In this document: positions 1-5,293 of the stretch, in pieces
Layout: each line of letters begins with the position of its first letter
Position numbering within the stretch: the first letter of the stretch is position 1
DNA from: an uncultured bacterium
Lineage (GTDB): Bacteria; Bacillota; Clostridia; Oscillospirales; Ruminococcaceae
Assembly (NCBI GenBank): GCA_905214265.1
Contig: CAJMLQ010000127.1
Location: 1-8,567, forward strand
Length of the DNA: 8,567 nt
Direction: 5' to 3'
Position numbers and translations under genes: made by a program
The notes under the pieces: model-generated
The model's input: only the letters and a program-made list of their open reading frames with translations
What the model was told of the DNA's origin: nothing
Databases searched by the model: none

Positions 1-1
1 C

Positions 2-202
2 GCCGTCTCGGAGTGTGTGGTATTTGAGGACGCCCTTTACTGTGTCCGGACTGCGAATAAGGCGGGTTTCCGCACGGTGGGAATTTACGAAAAAAGCGCG
101 CCTTGGGAGGCGGAACGCATCCGGGAGGCCTGCGATCTTTATATTGCAGGATATGAGGATCTACTGGAGCCGCTGGAAGAGCGGAACGCCCGGCTGGGAT
201 AA
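2..202 (+). CDS. HAD-superfamily phosphatase, C-terminal 66 residues (5' truncated by window)
   Basis: The reading frame is open from base 2 to a TAA at 200-202, so the window cuts off the start. The visible part begins AVSECVVFEDALYCVRTANKAG, which matches the fourth motif of subfamily IA HAD phosphatases (the beta-phosphoglucomutase/phosphoglycolate phosphatase type). In that motif the acidic pair after V-F (E and D of FEDA) helps hold the catalytic magnesium. It is followed by an A-G-F-R-T-V-G-I strand, and the ending ADLYI-like stretch (CDLYIAGYEDLLEPL) is the usual close of such proteins. The nucleophile Asp and the cap domain lie outside the window, so the substrate cannot be named. The next gene starts 245 bp downstream behind its own promoter, so this is probably the last gene of its unit. 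I see no convincing terminator behind it. Confidence 0.8.
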   Translation, partial: AVSECVVFEDALYCVRTANKAGFRTVGIYEKSAPWEAERIREACDLYIAGYEDLLEPLEERNARLG

Positions 203-355
203 ACTGCATAAGAAAAGAGGACTGGTCCATCCTAACGCAGAGCTTTTTTCGACTTGTGAAGGTGCGGCGGATTCTTTTTTGCTGGAATCTTCCAGAAAAA
301 GACAAAATCACTAAAAGCATGTACAATTCTTAGCGGATTTTCCATACCGAAAAAT

Positions 356-384
356 TTGCAATCTTTTGGCGAAACAGATATAAT
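356..384 (+). promoter_or_regulatory. Sigma-A type promoter of the PRPP synthetase gene
   Basis: TTGCAA at 356-361 (4 of 6 bases match the -35 consensus), a 17-bp spacer, and a perfect TATAAT at 379-384. Transcription would begin near 391, giving a leader of about 57 nt before the GTG at 448. This is inferred from sequence only. Confidence 0.7.
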
Positions 385-447
385 AAGTATGTAGAGGCGG
401 CGGCTGTGGTGCCGTTTCGATTCAGAAACTTATAGGAGGAGTTCATT

Positions 448-1623
448 GTGCAGGAGCCGATTCATGAGATTTCGATCCCGGTGGGGATGCTGAGCCTTAT
501 CGGGATGAAAGGCTGTGAGGAGATTACCGCCAAAGTCGACAAATATTTGGTGGAGTGGCGCTCGCAGCGGCACGGGGAGATGATGAACGACGCAGACTTT
601 ATCGGTTATTGCCGGGACACGTACCGATTGCAGGCGGATTGTCCGCGCTTTGGCACCGGTGAAGCCAAGGGTACCTTGAAAGAGTCGGTCCGCGGACATG
701 ATCTGTACATCCTTTCCGATGTGTTTAACTATGGCGTGACGTACAAAATGTATGGAATGAACGTCCCCATGAGCCCGGACGACCACTACCAGGACCTCAA
801 ACGGGTGATCGCCGCCGTCAGCGGAAAGGCCCGCCGCATCAATGTGATTATGCCCATGCTATATGAGGGACGCCAGCACCGCCGCACCTCCCGCGAATCG
901 CTGGACTGCGCTCTCTGTCTGCAGGAACTGGCCAATATGGGGGTAGAGAACCTCATCACCTTTGATGCTCACGACGCCCGTGTCCAAAACGCGATCCCTC
1001 TCAAGGGCTTTGAAAACGTGCAGCCCACTTATCAGTTTTTGAAAGCCATGGTCAACAATGTTCCGGATATCGAGTTCGATCAGCAACATCTGATGATGAT
1101 TTCGCCTGACGAGGGTGGCATGAGCCGGTGCATGTACTACTCTTCCGTGCTTGGCGTAGACCTTGGAATGTTCTATAAGCGCCGGGATTATTCGGTTATC
1201 GTCAACGGCCGCAATCCCATTGTTGCGCATGAATTTTTGGGTGATAACGTCGCGGGCAAGGATCTGATCATTGCGGATGATATGATTTCTTCCGGCGAAT
1301 CGGTGCTGGATATTGCCACACAGCTTAAGAAGATGGGTGCCCGCCGGATTTTCGTCTTTGCAACGTTCGGCTTGTTCTGTGAGGGACTTTCGAAATTTGA
1401 TGCCGCCTATGAGCGGGGAGAAATCTATCGGGTATTTACGACGAATTTGATTTACCGCACTCCGGAGTTGCTGCAGCGGGAGTGGTATACGTCGGTGGAC
1501 CTGTCCAAGTATATTGCCTATATCGTGGATAATCTGAATCATGATCAGTCGATCAGTAATTTGCTGAATCCAGTCTATCGTATCAATAAGCTGCTGGAAC
1601 GTAAACGCGGTCAGGCAAAATAA
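448..1623 (+). CDS. prs: Ribose-phosphate pyrophosphokinase (PRPP synthetase), long clostridial form
   Basis: This 391-residue enzyme should transfer pyrophosphate from ATP to ribose 5-phosphate to make PRPP, the cytosolic precursor of purines, pyrimidines, NAD, histidine and tryptophan. The C-terminal half has the type I phosphoribosyltransferase loop, LIIADDMISSGES (residues about 273-285). The usual family loop is DD-x-x-x-T-G/A-G-T, so this is a variant. The segment PMLYEGRQHRR (136-146) sits where the ATP-contacting flexible loop (canonical YxRQDR) lies. TFDAHDARVQ (171-180) matches the metal-binding His region. Typical enzymes have about 315 residues; this one has an N-terminal extension and a longer tail. 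The start is GTG 448 because AGGAGGA (434-440) lies 7 nt upstream. It is monocistronic, between its own promoter and an intrinsic terminator. Family assignment is firm; activity of the variant loops is inferred. Confidence 0.9.
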   Translation: MQEPIHEISIPVGMLSLIGMKGCEEITAKVDKYLVEWRSQRHGEMMNDADFIGYCRDTYRLQADCPRFGTGEAKGTLKESVRGHDLYILSDVFNYGVTYKMYGMNVPMSPDDHYQDLKRVIAAVSGKARRINVIMPMLYEGRQHRRTSRESLDCALCLQELANMGVENLITFDAHDARVQNAIPLKGFENVQPTYQFLKAMVNNVPDIEFDQQHLMMISPDEGGMSRCMYYSSVLGVDLGMFYKRRDYSVIVNGRNPIVAHEFLGDNVAGKDLIIADDMISSGESVLDIATQLKKMGARRIFVFATFGLFCEGLSKFDAAYERGEIYRVFTTNLIYRTPELLQREWYTSVDLSKYIAYIVDNLNHDQSISNLLNPVYRINKLLERKRGQAK

Positions 1624-1633
1624 GTATTTTGGG

Positions 1634-1666
1634 GGAGCCGGGGAAATATTTTTCCCGGCTCCTTTT
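1634..1666 (+). terminator. Intrinsic terminator of the PRPP synthetase gene
   Basis: GGAGCCGGG (1634-1642) pairs perfectly with CCCGGCTCC (1654-1662) around an 11-nt loop, followed by TTTT at 1663-1666. It starts 10 nt after the TAA stop. Confidence 0.88.
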
Positions 1667-1737
1667 ACTACTCCAATATTGCTCTTGAATTAGGAAAGAG
1701 TAGCTTTCAGAAAATCTTGAAAAATTTTGAAAAAGTG

Positions 1738-1766
1738 TTGACAAGCCTTCGAAAACCTGATATAAT
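1738..1766 (+). promoter_or_regulatory. Consensus sigma-A promoter of the tRNA operon
   Basis: A perfect TTGACA (1738-1743), an exact 17-bp spacer and a perfect TATAAT (1761-1766). The AT-rich stretch just upstream (about 1711-1737, with repeated A and T tracts) resembles an UP element. The start site would be near 1773, about 53 nt before the first tRNA. A 12-of-12 consensus promoter fits strong stable-RNA transcription. Confidence 0.92.
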
Positions 1767-1825
1767 GATTTACGTTGCTGATATGAAAAGATTGGCGGCA
1801 AGAACGAGTTCCTGTGCATGTCCTT

Positions 1826-1899
<74 letters not shown>

Positions 1900-1920
1900 A
1901 TCCGTGTCCGGCGGATGTTT

Positions 1921-1997
1921 GCGCCCATAGCTCAGCTGGATAGAGCAACTGCCTTCTAAGCAGTAGGCCTCAGGTTCGAGTCCTGATGGGCGCGCCA
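1921..1997 (+). tRNA. tRNA-Arg (anticodon TCT)
   Basis: Acceptor GCGCCCA (1921-1927) pairs with TGGGCGC (1987-1993). The anticodon stem ACTGC/GCAGT frames the loop CTTCTAA, with anticodon TCT at 1955-1957, reading AGA/AGG. The discriminator is G1994 and CCA is encoded at 1995-1997. It lies 21 bp after tRNA-Gly. Confidence 0.96.
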
Positions 1998-2006
1998 CTT
2001 CATATG

Positions 2007-2083
2007 GTGGGTATAGCGCAGTTGGTTAGCGCGTCAGATTGTGGCTCTGAAGGCCGTGGGTTCGAATCCCACTACCCACCCCA
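2007..2083 (+). tRNA. tRNA-His (anticodon GTG)
   Basis: Acceptor GTGGGTA (2007-2013) pairs with TACCCAC (2073-2079). The base before it, G2006, can serve as the extra G-1 typical of tRNA-His, opposite the discriminator C2080. CCA is encoded at 2081-2083. The anticodon stem TCAGA/TCTGA frames TTGTGGC, with anticodon GTG at 2041-2043. Confidence 0.96.
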
Positions 2084-2092
2084 CTTATACAC

Positions 2093-2168
2093 TGGGCTAT
2101 CGCCAAGTGGTAAGGCACAGGACTTTGACTCCTGCATTCCGATGGTTCGAATCCATCTAGCCCAACCA
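2093..2168 (+). tRNA. tRNA-Gln (anticodon TTG)
   Basis: Acceptor TGGGCTA (2093-2099) pairs with TAGCCCA (2158-2164). The anticodon stem CAGGA/TCCTG frames CTTTGAC, with anticodon TTG at 2125-2127, reading CAA (and CAG by wobble). The discriminator is A2165 and CCA is encoded at 2166-2168. A T run (2169-2175) follows directly, with no dedicated hairpin, so read-through into the next tRNAs is expected. Confidence 0.96.
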
Positions 2169-2186
2169 TTTTTTTACAGCAAATAC

Positions 2187-2262
2187 TGGGGTGTCGCCAA
2201 GCGGTAAGGCAGTAGATTCTGGCTCTACCATTCCGAGGGTTCGAATCCTTCCACCCCAACCA
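2187..2262 (+). tRNA. tRNA-Gln (anticodon CTG), copy 1
   Basis: Acceptor TGGGGTG (2187-2193) pairs with CACCCCA (2252-2258), the first position being T-A. The anticodon stem GTAGA (2212-2216)/TCTAC (2224-2228) frames TTCTGGC, with anticodon CTG at 2219-2221, reading CAG. The discriminator is A2259 and CCA is at 2260-2262. It differs from the next copy at only five positions, four of them paired bases of this stem. Confidence 0.95.
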
Positions 2263-2267
2263 ACACA

Positions 2268-2312
2268 GGGTGCTGATCCGTTTTGCGGTTCAGCGCCCGC
2301 CACTTTTGTGGC
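2268..2312 (+). other. Two adjacent hairpins in the tRNA-Gln spacer
   Basis: The first hairpin pairs GGGTGCTGA (2268-2276) with TCAGCGCCC (2290-2298): nine pairs including one T-G, then a T/T mismatch, then CCG/CGG (2278-2280/2286-2288) around a 5-nt loop. The second starts at the next base: GCCAC (2299-2303) with GTGGC (2308-2312) around TTTT. No T run follows, so they are not ordinary terminators. They could be processing signals between the tRNAs or remnants of a lost gene. Function is unknown. Confidence 0.65.
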
Positions 2313-2340
2313 AGGATGGCGTGGTTCATCAATTGAATAT

Positions 2341-2416
2341 TGGGGTGTCGCCAAGTGGTAAGGCATCAGATTCTGGCTCTGACATTCCGAGGGTTCGAAT
2401 CCTTCCACCCCAACCA
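2341..2416 (+). tRNA. tRNA-Gln (anticodon CTG), copy 2
   Basis: Acceptor TGGGGTG (2341-2347) pairs with CACCCCA (2406-2412). The anticodon stem TCAGA (2366-2370)/TCTGA (2378-2382) frames TTCTGGC, with anticodon CTG at 2373-2375. The discriminator is A2413 and CCA is at 2414-2416. Last gene of the operon; the terminator begins at the next base. The 78-bp spacer before it is much longer than the others (7-21 bp). Confidence 0.95.
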
Positions 2417-2445
2417 AAAAGGACACGGAAAGCCCGTGTCCTTTT
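2417..2445 (+). terminator. Intrinsic terminator of the tRNA operon
   Basis: GGACACGG (2421-2428) pairs with CCGTGTCC (2434-2441) around AAAGC, flanked by AAAA (2417-2420) and TTTT (2442-2445), which extend the stem to 12 pairs. The A/T flanks make it work in both directions in principle. Confidence 0.9.
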
Positions 2446-2680
2446 AACTATTTGTAATTTTGATTGATTCGTTTTGCAGTAAATTTTAAAGTCGTTTCAT
2501 CATCGAAACCAAGGCGGATGAATTCTATGGCCTTGCCGGCTTTACGCCCATACACGGCTAGAGAGGAGCCGGTTGCTGTATGGCGATTGATTCCTTTCGA
2601 TGTATCGTCGTTATAGACGATGGGAAAATCGGCCTTCTGAAAAGAAGGTGTGAAAACGGTTAGCGGCCGGGCGAATGGGT

Positions 2681-2686
2681 ATACTA
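2681..2686 (+). promoter_or_regulatory. Possible -10 element of the DUF1622 gene
   Basis: TATACT at 2681-2686 lies 25 bp before the ATG at 2711 and would start transcription near 2693, just upstream of the ribosome binding site. No good -35 hexamer is visible at 16-18 bp, so the call rests on the -10 and its position. Confidence 0.35.
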
Positions 2687-2710
2687 TGGCGGAAACGGGG
2701 AGATGAGAAA

Positions 2711-3091
2711 ATGGAATGGCTGCATTCTGTATTAAATGTCGTTGTTGACTGGGCAATCCTGCTTTTCGAATTGATGGGCGTGCTGGTGATCGTCGTTTCC
2801 GGCGCCCAAGGGATTTTCAGATATGTGACCCGGAACCCCTTGACCCGTCTCAACCTTGCAAAAGGAATGGCGATGGGGCTGGAATTCAAACTGGGCAGCG
2901 AGATTTTGCGCACCGTGGTCGTACGGGAGTTCACCGAGATTTTTACGGTGGCGGGCATTATTCTGCTTCGCGCGGCTCTGACTTTTTTGATCCATTGGGA
3001 GATTCGAAACGAGGAGGCGGCCCACTCCGGGAAGGAAGAAGAGAAAACCAACGCTGTCAAGCGTAGGTCTTTGTTTTCACCCAAAAAATAA
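2711..3091 (+). CDS. DUF1622 family small membrane protein
   Basis: A 126-residue protein with two hydrophobic segments, about residues 8-31 (LNVVVDWAILLFELMGVLVI) and 76-95 (EIFTVAGIILLRAALTF). Between them is a conserved-looking amphipathic stretch, LAKGMAMGLEFKLGSEIL (49-66), that I recognise as the signature of DUF1622 proteins, membrane proteins of unknown function. The C-terminal tail (about 99-126) is charged and probably cytoplasmic. The frame is open upstream to 2675, but ATG 2711 is preferred: GGGAG (2698-2702) lies 8 nt before it, and the extra N-terminal residues are polar and outside the family pattern. It is a single gene followed at once by a terminator. Function is unknown; a role in ion or small-molecule transport would be a guess. 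Confidence 0.8.
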   Translation: MEWLHSVLNVVVDWAILLFELMGVLVIVVSGAQGIFRYVTRNPLTRLNLAKGMAMGLEFKLGSEILRTVVVREFTEIFTVAGIILLRAALTFLIHWEIRNEEAAHSGKEEEKTNAVKRRSLFSPKK

Positions 3092-3093
3092 GG

Positions 3094-3130
3094 AAACGCC
3101 TGTCCGAAGTAAGCCGGACAGGCGTTTTTT
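3094..3130 (+). terminator. Intrinsic terminator of the DUF1622 gene
   Basis: CGCCTGTCCG (3097-3106) pairs perfectly with CGGACAGGCG (3115-3124) around an 8-nt loop, flanked by AAA (3094-3096) and TTTTTT (3125-3130). It starts 2 nt after the stop codon. Confidence 0.93.
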
Positions 3131-3188
3131 GTCTTCTCAGTCAGGAGGTGTTCTTCCTGTCAAATTTGAAAGCTCCGTAAGAGTAATG

Positions 3189-3216
3189 TTGTCACGAATA
3201 TTATTAGAGCTATACA
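3189..3216 (+). promoter_or_regulatory. Weak candidate promoter in the decayed region
   Basis: TTGTCA (3189-3194), a 16-bp spacer and TATACA (3211-3216). It could have driven the ORF at 3300 and the esterase remnant behind it. The surrounding DNA is AT-rich, so a chance match is likely. Confidence 0.25.
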
Positions 3217-3238
3217 TTGTTTGACTCACCAAAACAAG

Positions 3239-3279
3239 TGCCGCTTACACTACATGATAGAATGTCAGCGTAAGCGGCA
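3239..3279. repeat. 41-bp imperfect palindrome
   Basis: TGCCGCTTAC (3239-3248) is repeated inverted and without mismatch as GTAAGCGGCA (3270-3279). Inside it, CT/AG and ACAT (3252-3255)/ATGT (3262-3265) continue the symmetry with small bulges. No T run follows on either strand. It lies 20 bp before the possible TTG start at 3300. It could be an operator, a transcript hairpin or the end of a small mobile element. A second copy is not visible in the window. Confidence 0.6.
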
Positions 3280-3299
3280 TACTGAAGGGGTTTACCGTC

Positions 3300-3632
3300 T
3301 TGAACTGGACCAAGTTTGAGCACCAGAAAGGACCCTTTGTCTTAGGAAAGGCCAATCCGGTTTTGGCCTCAGAGCGTGCCAAAGAAAAGGAATTCTACTG
3401 GCGATATGCCGCTCCCTATTGGATCAATCAGGCCCCCTTCCTAAAGGAATTTTTTAAGACAATTGCGGACGCTCCCATCCGGGACCGGCTGATTACAGCA
3501 CTGGTGGAGGACGGCCTTTGGGAAAGAGGACAGCACCAGAGCGTCGTGCTTTTTGCTGAGATTTTGTGGGATCCGGACGCCGATATTTCCAAAATACTTA
3601 CAGCAATTTTTCACGATCCCCGGACGGTTTAA
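3300..3632 (+). CDS. Hypothetical 110-residue protein, possibly the tail of a larger gene
   Basis: The frame is open to TAA 3630-3632. The only start candidate is TTG 3300, with AAGGGG (3285-3290) 9 nt upstream, but the frame is also open upstream of it, so this may be the surviving 3' end of a longer gene. The protein is soluble and rich in Trp and aromatic residues, with a helical pattern: FYWRYAAPYWINQAPFLKEF (32-51), DAPIRDRLI (57-65), then LFAEILWDPDADISKIL (84-100). A closing W-D/N-P-D motif before a helix recalls C-terminal helical domains of some carbohydrate-active enzymes, but this is a weak memory and not a firm family match. It lies 26 bp before a broken SGNH esterase and probably shared its transcript. 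Given that neighbour, it is likely a gene fragment. Confidence 0.4.
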   Translation: MNWTKFEHQKGPFVLGKANPVLASERAKEKEFYWRYAAPYWINQAPFLKEFFKTIADAPIRDRLITALVEDGLWERGQHQSVVLFAEILWDPDADISKILTAIFHDPRTV

Positions 3633-3658
3633 TAAGTCGTAGAAAGGAGAGAACAATT

Positions 3659-4012
3659 ATGGCGGAAGCAAAAGTCTCATTTCAAGGCGATTCGATTACC
3701 GATGCCTACTGCAGCAGAGAAAGAATATAAAGGGCTTTATCTCGGCGCTGGATATCCGACCATGATTACGGACCAACGGTTGTGGGAAAATCGTATTTCT
3801 GACCTATAGCATCAATCTTCGCGCGGATGTCATCAGCATCTTAATCGACGTCAATAACGTCTTCGAAGCTCTCCCGAACGTCAAAATTATGATATTGGAG
3901 CCTTTGTTCAGCATGGAACCGCTGCGGATTAGAACTGGACAGAATTCGGCAGGAGATTCAACTGCAGGCAGAAGCAGCAAAACGTGTAGCAGCAACTTTC
4001 CATGCTATTTGA
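3659..4012 (+). pseudogene. SGNH/GDSL-type esterase pseudogene, frameshifted and internally deleted
   Basis: ATG 3659 follows AAAGGAG (3643-3649) and begins MAEAKVSFQGDSITDA, the block I motif (GDS with the nucleophile Ser) of SGNH hydrolases, but stops at TAA 3728-3730. A second frame then reads GLYLGAGYPTMITDQRLWEN RISDL up to TAG 3807. A third frame continues with INLRADVISILIDVNNVF (from 3811; compare the block III consensus IGxND) and runs directly into EALPNVKIMILEP, where intact relatives have some tens of residues between. A last shift gives LDRIRQEIQLQAEAAKRVAA, ending at TGA 4010. The C-terminal block with the catalytic Asp-x-x-His is missing. Four blocks in correct order in three frames make this a decayed acyl-ester or carbohydrate-ester hydrolase. 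The family is clear; the ancestral substrate is not. Confidence 0.88.
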
Positions 4013-4126
4013 TTAGCCATGTTAAGCATCTGCTGCTACAAACTGGATGAGGGTTTTTGAATCCCTCGCTCAAGGCAGTGATAAATAGTCGCGAAATGTT
4101 GGCTTTTTCCGGCAATAGATTGTTTT

Positions 4127-4174
4127 CCTTCGGAATACCAGAGAATATTTTTTCTGGTATTCCGGAGGCGTTTT
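4127..4174 (+). terminator. Terminator-like hairpin with no intact gene before it
   Basis: CCTTCGGAATACCAGA (4127-4142) pairs with TCTGGTATTCCGGAGG (4153-4168), 16 pairs with one T-G, then GCG and TTTT (4171-4174). It lies 115 bp after the esterase remnant and was probably the terminator of that gene. The preceding stretch (4013-4126) shows no ORF I recognise. Confidence 0.6.
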
Positions 4175-4261
4175 ATTAAGTTCTTCTATAGTACATGCAC
4201 GAGGATTTCGAAAAGTATTAGGACACAATAGCGTGAGGACTCTTTAAAGATTTGAGCTGTT

Positions 4262-4972
4262 TTATGCAGAAAGGGGACGGATGACTCCCATTGGGGTCTG
4301 TTCGTGTGACTGGCCCAGAGGGTTCTGGCGGAGAACCTCCAGATAAAGCGCCAGGTTGGCATCGGGGTTGGAGCTGCCGAGGATCCGACCGCCGATGTCG
4401 TTGAGGTCGATAATAAGGACCAGCGGCCCACCAAGAACCTCTGACAGGCGGCTGGCCGTTTCGTTTGGGCGGTCCGGGGCGGGGACTACATAGTGGTCAT
4501 AGGGTGGAAGGGTGAAAGCGCAGGGACCGTCCACGGCCGAAGCCTTGTAGCCGGCAACATGGTAAAACCAGCCCTTCTGGCGGAAGAGCTTTCCGGCTGC
4601 GCCGGCGGCCGAGGCCAATAGGATGCGGAAAACCCCGCACTCATTGAGTGCGCACTGCATGGTTTCCGGCATCGCAAGCCCGATTCCGTAATCCGTTTTG
4701 CGGACAAACCTACAGAGGAAACGCGCCAAGCGGCCGGGCTTGATGGAATCCAGAGGCTTAGCCTTCCCCTGGGTACAGGCGACCATCTTTTCGCTGAGGA
4801 TTAGGATGTCCCCGGCCTGGAGAAGGGGCTTGGCATACCAAAGAACCAGTTTTTCCAGATTGTCCTGCTCGGTAATCAAGTCGGTGGGAATTGCATAGCA
4901 GGCAAAACGGCGGTTCTGGGCTTGTACATATTCCTCTTTTTCGGGATTGACAATCAGCTGTGGTTCTTTCAT
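4262..4972 (-). CDS. Coenzyme F420:L-glutamate ligase-like protein (CofE family)
   Basis: A 236-residue minus-strand gene. True CofE enzymes add glutamate to F420-0 using GTP. The N-terminal half has GDILILSEKMVACTQGK (54-70), matching the family GD-I-x-x-x-x-x-K-x-V-S/A segment. The middle has a DGPCAF and YDHYVVPAPDRP region (148-170), then LVLIIDLNDIGGRILG (184-199), where CofE has an S-D-T-x-G-R strand. The protein ends with TPMGVIRPL, a characteristic closing motif. The start is ATG 4972, with AAGGA 5 nt upstream on the minus strand. It stands alone, with no other F420 biosynthesis gene in the window. Clostridia of this type are not generally credited with F420, so the protein may join an amino acid to another phosphorylated or carboxylated acceptor. 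Family call is good; function is uncertain. Confidence 0.8.
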   Translation of the reverse strand: MKEPQLIVNPEKEEYVQAQNRRFACYAIPTDLITEQDNLEKLVLWYAKPLLQAGDILILSEKMVACTQGKAKPLDSIKPGRLARFLCRFVRKTDYGIGLAMPETMQCALNECGVFRILLASAAGAAGKLFRQKGWFYHVAGYKASAVDGPCAFTLPPYDHYVVPAPDRPNETASRLSEVLGGPLVLIIDLNDIGGRILGSSNPDANLALYLEVLRQNPLGQSHEQTPMGVIRPLSA

Positions 4973-5293
4973 GAGGATCCTTCTTTCCTGTAAGATCGCT
5001 ATTAGTATAGCACTTTTTCAAGACGAATTTAGAAAAACAAGGAAACAAATGCTTAAGAATGCCGTAAAATGGAAGAAAATTTTGTAAGATTCCTTCTATA
5101 AGGATACACACAGAGCATTCAAAATGCAAGTTAATTTTTTTTTACAGAACAGTAACAGTTTTTGTTATCAGATGCTCGCATCATACTTTCGGAAGAACTG
5201 CCTAAAAAATTACAGGACGGCCAGATATTTTTCGTCCCGCACACCGGCGGAAATATGGTATACTGGAAGAGAAGCAAAGGAGGGAGCGTTCTT
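4973..5293. other. Divergent AT-rich intergenic region
   Basis: This 321-bp stretch separates the minus-strand CofE-like gene from the plus-strand HD-hydrolase gene and contains no gene I can support. On the minus strand a TATACT (complement of AGTATA, 5004-5009) lies 31 bp before the CofE-like start and is a weak -10 candidate. On the plus strand there is a nine-T tract (5135-5143) after a weak GCATT/AATGC hairpin (5115-5127), a small TAACA/TGTTA hairpin (5153-5167), and the extended -10 listed separately. The open frame from 5162 is an upstream extension of the HD gene without a plausible ribosome binding site. Confidence 0.6.
5256..5264 (+). promoter_or_regulatory. Extended -10 promoter of the HD hydrolase/M42 peptidase operon
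   Basis: TGG directly precedes TATACT (5259-5264), giving the TGn extended -10 form, which can work without a good -35; none is seen. The start would be near 5271, only a few bases before the ribosome binding site AAAGGAGGG, so the leader would be very short. Confidence 0.45.

Noticed and set aside
282..295. CTGGAA/TTCCAG hairpin after the HAD gene as a terminator
   Set aside because: The loop is only 2 nt and no T run follows on either strand; A residues follow on the plus strand.
859..1542. Long minus-strand ORF (227 codons) opposite the PRPP synthetase gene
   Set aside because: It is a shadow of the strongly supported plus-strand gene. Its protein has no recognisable motifs and it has no ribosome binding site.
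2169..2175. T run after tRNA-Gln(TTG) as an operon-ending terminator
   Set aside because: No dedicated hairpin precedes it, and two more tRNAs and a strong terminator follow without a new promoter.
2341..2416. tRNA-Gln 3' end as an attachment site for an integrated element
   Set aside because: The repeat of its 3' half at 2229-2262 belongs to the neighbouring tRNA-Gln copy. No integrase or att-like duplicate outside tRNA genes is seen.
5115..5143. GCATT/AATGC hairpin plus nine-T tract as a terminator
   Set aside because: The stem is 5 weak pairs and the T tract lies 7 nt away from it; there is no gene upstream on the plus strand that needs it.
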